A stretch of 11,304 nt of DNA, taken from positions 1 through 11,304 of the forward strand of contig DTZN01000142.1 in NCBI GenBank assembly GCA_012961365.1. Direction: 5' to 3'. The translations under genes were made by a program, and so were the position numbers. Positions 7,399 through 11,304 of the stretch are shown here, piece after piece. The DNA is from Hydrogenothermaceae bacterium. GTDB lineage: Bacteria; Aquificota; Aquificia; Aquificales; Hydrogenothermaceae. How positions within the stretch are numbered: position 1 is the stretch's first letter; each line of letters opens with the position of its first letter. The notes beneath the pieces were generated by a model that was not told the origin of the DNA, searched no databases, and worked only from the letters and a program-made list of their open reading frames with translations.

Positions 7399-7716
7399 TT
7401 ATACTAGTAAACTTTTCAGAACCTCTTTAGGTTGAACACCAACTTTAGTATCCACAACTTGGCCATTCTTGAATACCATGATTGTAGGAATAGCTCTTAT
7501 TCCATATTTCATAGCAATATTAGGATTTTCATCTGTATTTAGCTTACAAACCTTAGCTTTCCCTTCAAGCTCTTCTGCAAGCTCTTCTATTATAGGAGCT
7601 ATTAATCTACATGGTCCACACCAAGGAGCCCAAAAATCTACTAACACAGGAACATCAGAGTTTAAAACCTCTTGTTCCCAATTTTGTTCATTTAATTCGC
7701 AAACTTTACCTGCCAT
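7399..7716 (-). CDS. trxA: Thioredoxin
   Basis: A 105-residue cytoplasmic thioredoxin, full family length. The active site WCGPC is at 32-36, preceded by VDFWAP, and the cis-proline motif AIPT is at 75-78. The closing FKNGQVV strand is present. Two extra cysteines, Cys6 and Cys57, lie outside the active site; Cys57 replaces a usually hydrophobic or small residue in the VxKLNTDEN strand. GGAGG upstream of the ATG is a strong ribosome binding site. The gene starts 2 bp after the ArsR-type regulator's stop and is followed after 10 bp by lpxA. Reduction of disulfides is the known role; regulation by the preceding repressor is inferred from the layout. Confidence 0.96.
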   Translation of the reverse strand: MAGKVCELNEQNWEQEVLNSDVPVLVDFWAPWCGPCRLIAPIIEELAEELEGKAKVCKLNTDENPNIAMKYGIRAIPTIMVFKNGQVVDTKVGVQPKEVLKSLLV

Positions 7717-7718
7717 CT

Positions 7719-8045
7719 TTATTCCTCCTCTACTAGTAACTTATAAATTTTTAATGCTTTTTTATTCTTAATATAATAGCACACAATAGAACCTTCTCGC
7801 TTATATCCTAAAATCCCTTTATTCCTTAATACTGATAAGTGTTGAGAAACATTTGGCTGGGGTAAATCTAAAGCTTCCCATATATGTTTTACACATTTTT
7901 TTCCGCTACTTAAAAACCCTATTATTTTTAGTCTACTAGGATGCGCTAAAGCTTTTAACAGTTCTGCATTATCATCTAACCATTCTTCATCTTTCCAGTG
8001 ATTGGTATCTACTATTTCTTCTTTAATTTGTTTTCCATTTTCCAT
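7719..8045 (-). CDS. ArsR/SmtB-family transcriptional regulator
   Basis: A winged-helix ArsR-type repressor of 108 residues. The helix-turn-helix region is plain: [17 protein letters not shown] (29-45), then [17 protein letters not shown] (63-79), and the wing [12 protein letters not shown] (81-92). The only cysteines are Cys51, in the segment where ArsR proteins carry their ELCVCDL metal or thiol site, and Cys89 in the wing strand. There is no CxC pair, so classic arsenite sensing is doubtful; thiol, persulfide or metal sensing are possible. An upstream in-frame ATG at 8063 has no ribosome binding site, while the ATG at 8045 has AAGGTG 6 bp before it, so the shorter start is preferred. It is the first gene of the operon and probably represses it. 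Confidence 0.9.
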   Translation of the reverse strand: MENGKQIKEEIVDTNHWKDEEWLDDNAELLKALAHPSRLKIIGFLSSGKKCVKHIWEALDLPQPNVSQHLSVLRNKGILGYKREGSIVCYYIKNKKALKIYKLLVEEE

Positions 8046-8051
8046 TTTCCG

Positions 8052-8057
8052 CACCTT
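8052..8057 (-). promoter_or_regulatory. Ribosome binding site fixing the ArsR start at 8045
   Basis: AAGGTG on the minus strand lies 6 bp before the ATG at 8045. Using the upstream ATG at 8063 would place this site inside the coding sequence and leave that start with only AT-rich sequence before it. Confidence 0.7.
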
Positions 8058-8078
8058 CCTCATACATTATTATATTAG

Positions 8079-8097
8079 AATATAACCGAAATATATT
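8079..8097. promoter_or_regulatory. Candidate ArsR operator
   Basis: An inverted repeat AATATA-(7 bp)-TATATT overlaps the -10 and the expected transcription start of the arsR operon. ArsR-type repressors usually bind such AT-rich imperfect palindromes at their own promoters. The flanks are so AT-rich that chance symmetry cannot be excluded. Confidence 0.35.
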
Positions 8098-8123
8098 ATA
8101 GGTATATATTATATAAATTGCAA
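8095..8123 (-). promoter_or_regulatory. Promoter of the arsR-trxA-lpxA-lpxI operon
   Basis: On the minus strand, TTGCAA (8118-8123), a 17-bp spacer and a perfect TATAAT (8095-8100). Transcription should start near 8088, leaving a leader of about 40 nt before the ArsR ATG. No other convincing promoter is seen down to 5265. Confidence 0.75.
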
Positions 8124-8175
8124 CTGTTAGAATATTAGCAACTTTGAATAATAAATAAAAGAAGATAAGAAAATG

Positions 8176-8192
8176 AAGGGGAAACTCCCCTT
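8176..8192 (-). terminator. Hairpin terminator after the CCG-domain gene
   Basis: AAGGGG (minus strand 8187-8192) pairs with CCCCTT (8176-8181) around a 5-nt loop, followed by TCATTTTCTT. The T tract is interrupted, so termination may be partial. It separates the sdhB-sdhE-like operon from the arsR operon. A perfect palindrome ATATTTAAATAT (8196-8207) lies just upstream of it. Confidence 0.65.
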
Positions 8193-8211
8193 TAGATATT
8201 TAAATATTTAA

Positions 8212-8231
8212 TATAGATTTTTATAGATTTT
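8212..8231. repeat. Tandem 10-bp direct repeat
   Basis: Two adjacent copies of TATAGATTTT lie immediately beyond the 3' end of the CCG-domain gene, the second touching its stop codon. Two copies in AT-rich sequence carry no clear function. Confidence 0.5.
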
Positions 8232-9124
8232 TAAACGTTTGCTGTTATTTTATTAACTATTTCTTTTGTAGAAATTACATGCTTATGCAGTCCAAGTTCT
8301 TTAGGGTTCATACCAAGGGCAAGTCCTATCATTTGTGGTAAGTGTAAAATTGGCATTCCTATATTTACACCAATTCTTTCTTCTGCTTCTTCTTGCATTG
8401 CATCTAACTGTGTATGACACAATGGGCAAGGAGTAACCATAAAATCTGCTGATTCTTCTTTTGCAGATTGAGTATCCATTGCTGTTAGTCGAAGTGTAAC
8501 TTCTGTTTCTGCAGACCAGAAAGAGTGGAATCCACAACATGCAAGTCTAGCTTCGTGGTCTTTTGGATTTCCACCAAGAGCTTCTATTAACATCTCTATA
8601 GATTTTGGATTGTCTGGGTCTTCATATCCAATTAAATAAACAGGTCTAATAATATGACATCCATAAAAAGGCGCAATATTAAAATCTTTTAATGGTCTTA
8701 CAACCATTTCTCTTAATTTATCTAAACCAACTCCATCAATAACTTCCCATAAAAAATGTGTAACTTCAGAAGTTCCTTTATATTCTAAACCAGCTTCTTT
8801 TAAAACTTCATTTACTTCCTTTTTTAGTTGTGGGTCATTATCTAATTTAAACTTAGTATCTCTAAGCATTACAGTGCAAGTATTACATATAGTAAGCAAA
8901 TCAAGACCTAATTCTTCTGCTAAGGCTAAGTTTCTTGCATTTATAGTAAGGGCTAAAAACTCATCTTTTTCTTGAACTGCTCCTGCGCCACAACATGTAG
9001 CTGCTTCAAGTTCTATTAATTCCATACCAAGTTTCTCTGCAACAAGCTTTGTGGAATCATAAAGCTCGGGAGCCACCCCTTTGGCAGAACAACCTGTATA
9101 AAAAGCATATTTTAAATTTGACAT
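8231..9124 (-). CDS. HdrB/SdhE-type subunit with two CCG domains
   Basis: This 297-residue protein has two cysteine-rich CCG domains, each with the pattern C, CC, CxxC: Cys12, Cys44-45, Cys80/Cys83, and Cys156, Cys196-197, Cys233/Cys236. The family includes heterodisulfide reductase subunit B and the SdhE/FrdE subunit of the non-classical succinate dehydrogenases and fumarate reductases found in Sulfolobus, Campylobacterota and others; in HdrB such domains bind non-cubane [4Fe-4S] clusters. It has no membrane-spanning segment, so association with the membrane would be peripheral. Its ATG shares one base with the stop of the iron-sulfur subunit gene (TAATG), and GGAGG lies 9 bp before it, showing tight coupling. 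Together they point to a fumarate reductase or succinate dehydrogenase rather than a methanogen-type Hdr. Confidence 0.92.
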   Translation of the reverse strand: MSNLKYAFYTGCSAKGVAPELYDSTKLVAEKLGMELIELEAATCCGAGAVQEKDEFLALTINARNLALAEELGLDLLTICNTCTVMLRDTKFKLDNDPQLKKEVNEVLKEAGLEYKGTSEVTHFLWEVIDGVGLDKLREMVVRPLKDFNIAPFYGCHIIRPVYLIGYEDPDNPKSIEMLIEALGGNPKDHEARLACCGFHSFWSAETEVTLRLTAMDTQSAKEESADFMVTPCPLCHTQLDAMQEEAEERIGVNIGMPILHLPQMIGLALGMNPKELGLHKHVISTKEIVNKITANV

Positions 9125-10188
9125 TATTCGTTACCTCCTTTGTCTAAAAAGTTAGCCCTTTTTGCTGTCTTTCTTTTATCTTCATAAACAACTCCCAATA
9201 TTTGAGGAATCTTTATCTGAACCTCTTTTGCTTTTTCTTTAGCTTTTGCGTATATTTTTTCAACTTCTTCATGTCTTTTTACTTTGTGTCCACCAAAAAA
9301 ATCAGCAATGTTTACTTTACCTTTGAAAAACATTTTTATTCCAAACGGAGCTCTTTTAATTGCTCCAAGAAGACCTTCTTGTCTCATTGGTAAAAGCATT
9401 TCATTAAGTAATCCTCTTTCTCTTATATCTTCCTCAAATATTTCTGCGTGTTTTTCTCCTGGAGTTTTATATCCTTCTTCTGCTGCTATAATTCTAAGTC
9501 TTATAATGCTTTCATAGGGCTGAACTTCTTTAGGGCAGTTTGTTGTACACTGCCAACATCTTACACACCACTCCAAATTAAAGTGTTCTAATACTGCTTC
9601 AAGTCTTTCTTTCCTTGCTCCATCTCTACTATCAGCTGCAAATCTATAGGCTTTTGCTAAAACAAATGGAGATAAATATTTATCATTTGCTTTTAATGCA
9701 TTACATTCAGACACGCATGAAGCACATAAAATACAGTCAGAAGCAAAATCTATCTTGTGGTGATCATAAGGAGATTGTCTGTATTCTGTCCCATCTTCTG
9801 GAGGAGCTTCTTTAGGTATAAACCAAGGTTTGATTTTTTTGAATTTTTCCAAAAGATAATCAAAATCAAAAATAAGGTCTTTTAAAGGTTTCACATTACC
9901 AATAGGTTCAACAGTTATTGTATCTGTATTATACTTTTCTAATATTTTTGTTACCTGTTCTTTACAAGCTAATGTTGCGTGTCCATTAATTCTCATAGAA
10001 CATGAACCACAAATAGCTGCTCTACAGTTATATCTAAAAGATATAGTTGGATCTTGTTCTTCTTTTGCCTTAAATAAAGCTGCAAGAACAGTCATTCCTT
10101 TTTCTACAGGGAGGGTATACTCTTGGTAATAGCCTTCAGAGTCTTTAGTTGGATCATACCTAAAAACTCTTAGCTTGAATGTTTCCAT
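9124..10188 (-). CDS. Succinate dehydrogenase/fumarate reductase iron-sulfur subunit, type with two [4Fe-4S] clusters
   Basis: The protein (354 residues from the ATG at 10188) links a flavoprotein to the quinone or thiol end of the complex. The N-terminal plant-type ferredoxin domain carries the [2Fe-2S] ligands Cys55, 60, 63 and 75 (CRAAICGSC...AC). The C-terminal ferredoxin domain has Cys152, 155, 158, 162 and Cys208, 211, 214, 218. In classical SdhB/FrdB the position of Cys211 is not cysteine and the third centre is [3Fe-4S]; here a full CxxCxxCxxxCP motif predicts a second [4Fe-4S], as in Sulfolobus-type enzymes. About 110 residues extend past the usual end of SdhB. The flavoprotein gene is not next to it. 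It likely serves fumarate/succinate interconversion, perhaps in a reductive TCA cycle; that pathway link is inference. Confidence 0.93.
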   Translation of the reverse strand: METFKLRVFRYDPTKDSEGYYQEYTLPVEKGMTVLAALFKAKEEQDPTISFRYNCRAAICGSCSMRINGHATLACKEQVTKILEKYNTDTITVEPIGNVKPLKDLIFDFDYLLEKFKKIKPWFIPKEAPPEDGTEYRQSPYDHHKIDFASDCILCASCVSECNALKANDKYLSPFVLAKAYRFAADSRDGARKERLEAVLEHFNLEWCVRCWQCTTNCPKEVQPYESIIRLRIIAAEEGYKTPGEKHAEIFEEDIRERGLLNEMLLPMRQEGLLGAIKRAPFGIKMFFKGKVNIADFFGGHKVKRHEEVEKIYAKAKEKAKEVQIKIPQILGVVYEDKRKTAKRANFLDKGGNE

Positions 10189-10193
10189 TATAC

Positions 10194-10200
10194 TCACCTC
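10194..10200 (-). promoter_or_regulatory. Ribosome binding site fixing the iron-sulfur subunit start at 10188
   Basis: GAGGTGA on the minus strand lies 5 bp before the ATG at 10188. An in-frame GTG at 10197 falls inside this site and is better read as part of the Shine-Dalgarno. Confidence 0.75.
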
Positions 10201-10230
10201 AATATTATTTCATTAGCTTTTCAGAAATTT

Positions 10231-10259
10231 ATTTTAATATCTTTACTTATAATTTTCAA
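10231..10259 (-). promoter_or_regulatory. Promoter of the iron-sulfur/CCG subunit operon
   Basis: TTGAAA (10254-10259), a 17-bp spacer and TAAAAT (10231-10236) on the minus strand, placed just after the stop codon of the lipoprotein gene. The predicted leader is about 35 nt. Confidence 0.55.
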
Positions 10260-10264
10260 AAAAT

Positions 10265-10882
10265 TTACTTTTCTAAAACAACCCAGACATATAAATCACC
10301 AGTTTTTGGGTCAATCCATTCATCTTTTACAATAGTATTTTTTAAAAAGGCTTTGGCACTGTGTTTAGATAAAGAGCGTAATTTAGTTTTATATTCTTCA
10401 TAATCCTTTTTAGATATCCTGATTTTTTCCGTGTAAACTTCACTATTTATTATTAGATTTATTTGTTTTGCTAAATTTGCATTTGCTATCATAATAGCAA
10501 TTTTCTTTTGCTGTGGATATCCGCCCTTTTGTGTTTTTTTTGCAATACCTACTGCACCTAAGTATCCTCCATAGTTTGGATTATAAACCCATACTGGATA
10601 ACCATTTTTTAGAGGATATTTTGTTTTAATTTTCAATTCTTTTGGCTGAATACTTTTATTTTCCTGCAAAATGTTTATTTTTTTCGTAGAATTATCCTGT
10701 AAAATAAGTTCTTCTGTAGATTTTTCTGACTCCATATCTAGTTCTTTAAAATTTTCCTCTGCCTTTTGTAAGGTTGTTTCTTTTTTATAAACTTTTTCCT
10801 GGTGAGTTTGTTTTTCAAAACAACCCCAAAAATTAATTACTGAAGCTAAAATTGTAATTTTTGTAAAATATTTTTTCATCAT
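10265..10882 (-). CDS. LPP20-family lipoprotein
   Basis: The 205-residue protein starts with a lipoprotein signal peptide (MMKKYFTKITILASV...) ending in FWGC, so Cys21 is the expected lipidated residue. A low-complexity Lys/Glu-rich spacer (about 25-85) precedes an LPP20-like domain (about 95-205) with PVWVYNP, YLGAVGIA, the helix KKIAIMIANANLAKQINLII and the closing DPKTGDLYVWVVLEK strand. Such domains occur in Helicobacter LPP20 and many outer-membrane lipoproteins; no enzymatic role is known to me. AAGG lies 7 bp before the first of two adjacent ATG codons. The gene has its own divergent promoter and is followed by the promoter of the iron-sulfur subunit gene, so it is probably monocistronic. 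Confidence 0.82.
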   Translation of the reverse strand: MMKKYFTKITILASVINFWGCFEKQTHQEKVYKKETTLQKAEENFKELDMESEKSTEELILQDNSTKKINILQENKSIQPKELKIKTKYPLKNGYPVWVYNPNYGGYLGAVGIAKKTQKGGYPQQKKIAIMIANANLAKQINLIINSEVYTEKIRISKKDYEEYKTKLRSLSKHSAKAFLKNTIVKDEWIDPKTGDLYVWVVLEK

Positions 10883-10907
10883 AAACCAACCTTAATTTTT
10901 GTTTTTT

Positions 10908-10936
10908 AGTATATTTTTATAAGGTTGAAAAATCAA
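10908..10936 (-). promoter_or_regulatory. Promoter of the LPP20-family lipoprotein gene
   Basis: TTGATT (10931-10936), a 17-bp spacer and TATACT (10908-10913) on the minus strand. It interlocks with the oppositely directed tRNA promoter, whose -35 lies within this spacer. Confidence 0.55.
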
Positions 10937-10952
10937 ATTATTCACCTATAAT
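10925..10952 (+). promoter_or_regulatory. Promoter of tRNA-Ser(GGA)
   Basis: TTGAAA (10925-10930), a 16-bp spacer and a perfect TATAAT (10947-10952), ending 14 bp before the tRNA. The -35 sequence, spacer length and distance to the tRNA are the same as for the tRNA-Ser(GCT) promoter. Confidence 0.75.
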
Positions 10953-10966
10953 AAATATTCACTTTT

Positions 10967-11037
10967 GGATGGGTGTCCGAGCGGCCGAAGGAGCAGCACT
11001 GGAAATGCTGTGCACCGCTTGTCGGTGCCGCGGGTTC
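10967..11037 (+). tRNA. tRNA-Ser (anticodon GGA), broken in the T loop
   Basis: The acceptor 5' strand GGATGGG, D arm TCC...GGA, anticodon stem CAGCA/TGCTG with loop CTGGAAA (anticodon GGA), and long variable arm GCACCG-CTTGT-CGGTGC are all intact. The T arm begins normally (GCGGG TTC) but then, instead of a GAATCCCGC-like sequence and CCCATCC, the sequence changes at 11038. No 3' acceptor strand is found in the remaining bases, so the gene as given cannot make a functional tRNA. The break coincides with an abrupt rise in G+C. Confidence 0.9.
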
Positions 11038-11140
11038 ATGAGCAGGTCGAAGCTGTCCAGCCCCGCGGAGACCACCTTCGAGAGCGCCCTGTTTACGCGG
11101 GGTATCCTGGCCCTCGGTAGGGCCAATAAGGTGCAGGGCC

Positions 11141-11215
11141 TCATGGCAGCAAGGCGTCCACAAAGGCCTCGGGTTCAAAGGGCGCCAGGTCTTCCATCTT
11201 TTCGCCGAGGCCCAC
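11141..11215 (-). CDS. ftsY: C-terminal fragment of FtsY-like SRP receptor GTPase
   Basis: On the minus strand the frame ending at a TGA (11141-11143) reads VGLGEKMEDLAPFEPEAF then VDALLP. This matches the conserved end of FtsY (GxGExxxDLxPFxPExFVxALL). The residues before it (PLLLGHL) fit FtsY poorly, so the FtsY-derived part probably starts near 11215. Only about 24 residues are present. FtsY is the membrane-associated receptor for the signal recognition particle. Here it is a fragment within the GC-rich tail, not a gene of the main genome. Confidence 0.5.
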   Translation of the reverse strand: MGLGEKMEDLAPFEPEAFVDALLP

Positions 11216-11304
11216 AAGGTGGCCAAGGAGGAGGGGTTCGAGGGGACGGACGATGCGGTCCTCGTGGAGAGGTTGGGCGTGAGGGTGGCCATCGTCCCCG
11301 GAGA
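11201..11304 (+). CDS. ispD: Fragment of IspD-like 4-diphosphocytidyl-2-C-methylerythritol synthase
   Basis: On the plus strand the frame reads FAEAHKVAKEEGFEGTDDAV then LVERLGVRVAIVPGE up to the window end. It resembles the C-terminal part of IspD, where AHxxAxxEGFxxTDDAxLVERLG and a following V.G motif are typical. It is open at both ends. Upstream in frame the sequence does not continue as IspD (no VHDAARP or TPQ motif at the right spacing). It overlaps the FtsY-like fragment on the other strand, so a second join near 11201-11220 is likely. Confidence 0.5.

Larger units (their letters stand above)
11038..11304. other. GC-rich foreign or chimeric segment
   Basis: From 11041 on, 172 of 264 bases are G or C (about 65%), against roughly a third or less in the rest of the window. 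The change is abrupt and sits inside a tRNA. The segment contains pieces of at least two unrelated genes in overlapping, opposed orientation. On the minus strand a short GC-rich frame opening at 11144 (MRPCTLLALPRARIPRV...) overlaps the FtsY-like stop by ATGA and runs into the junction; I do not recognise it. Most likely this is an assembly or cloning chimera at a contig end. Confidence 0.8.

Noticed and set aside
8301..8540. Minus-strand 79-codon frame inside the CCG-domain gene
   Set aside because: It lies wholly within a strongly supported gene in another frame, with no ribosome binding site or recognisable sequence.
10942..11292. 116-codon minus-strand frame across the GC-rich tail and the tRNA
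   Set aside because: It runs through the tRNA and the composition break, resembles no protein family, and conflicts with better-supported frames (FtsY-like minus, IspD-like plus).
10967..11304. Integration site of a mobile element at tRNA-Ser(GGA)
   Set aside because: Integrating elements normally restore the tRNA 3' end. Here it is missing, there is no integrase in the window, and the foreign part carries housekeeping gene fragments in conflicting orientations.

Overview
The window is AT-rich (about two thirds A+T or more), densely packed bacterial DNA with strong AGGAGG-type ribosome binding sites, several non-ATG starts and housekeeping-type promoters. A Gram-negative envelope (lpxA, lpxI, an LPP20-type lipoprotein), a nine-haem cytochrome, and a succinate dehydrogenase/fumarate reductase of the HdrB-anchored type together suggest a thermophilic, sulfur- or hydrogen-using member of the Aquificota (Sulfurihydrogenibium-like). 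That placement is inference; no marker gene in the window proves it.

Layout. 1-1763 (+): the 3' part of a multihaem c-type cytochrome gene whose 5' end lies outside the window. 1769-1861 (-): complete tRNA-Ser(GCT) with encoded CCA. 1919-2539 (+): thiE, whose stop overlaps that of a small membrane protein gene (2536-2772, -). 2876-5211 (+): a two-gene operon of an Mrp/ApbC-type ATPase and a NifS/IscS-type protein, closed by a hairpin terminator. 5265-8045 (-): a tightly packed operon read arsR, trxA, lpxA, lpxI, hypothetical, with its own promoter and a candidate operator. 8231-10188 (-): sdhB/frdB-type iron-sulfur subunit followed by an HdrB/SdhE-type CCG-domain subunit, with promoter and terminator. 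10265-10882 (-): LPP20-family lipoprotein, divergent from a tRNA-Ser(GGA) that starts at 10967.

The last part of the window is anomalous. The tRNA-Ser(GGA) reads correctly to the first bases of its T loop (11037), then the sequence switches to about 65% G+C (172 of 264 bases by hand count from 11041). That tail holds two short fragments in conflict with each other: an FtsY-like C-terminus on the minus strand and an IspD-like segment on the plus strand. This looks like a chimeric contig end rather than native sequence.

The most interesting biology is the Mrp/NifS-type pair. The NifS-type protein keeps the catalytic-loop cysteine but has Tyr where the PLP-binding lysine belongs, and has lost other cofactor contacts. 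Its Mrp partner has only one cysteine and so lacks the CxxC that binds the bridging iron-sulfur cluster. Both genes are intact and co-transcribed, so this may be a repurposed sulfur or Fe-S system. A second point is the iron-sulfur subunit at 9124-10188: an extra cysteine should turn the usual [3Fe-4S] centre into a second [4Fe-4S] cluster, fitting its HdrB-type partner.
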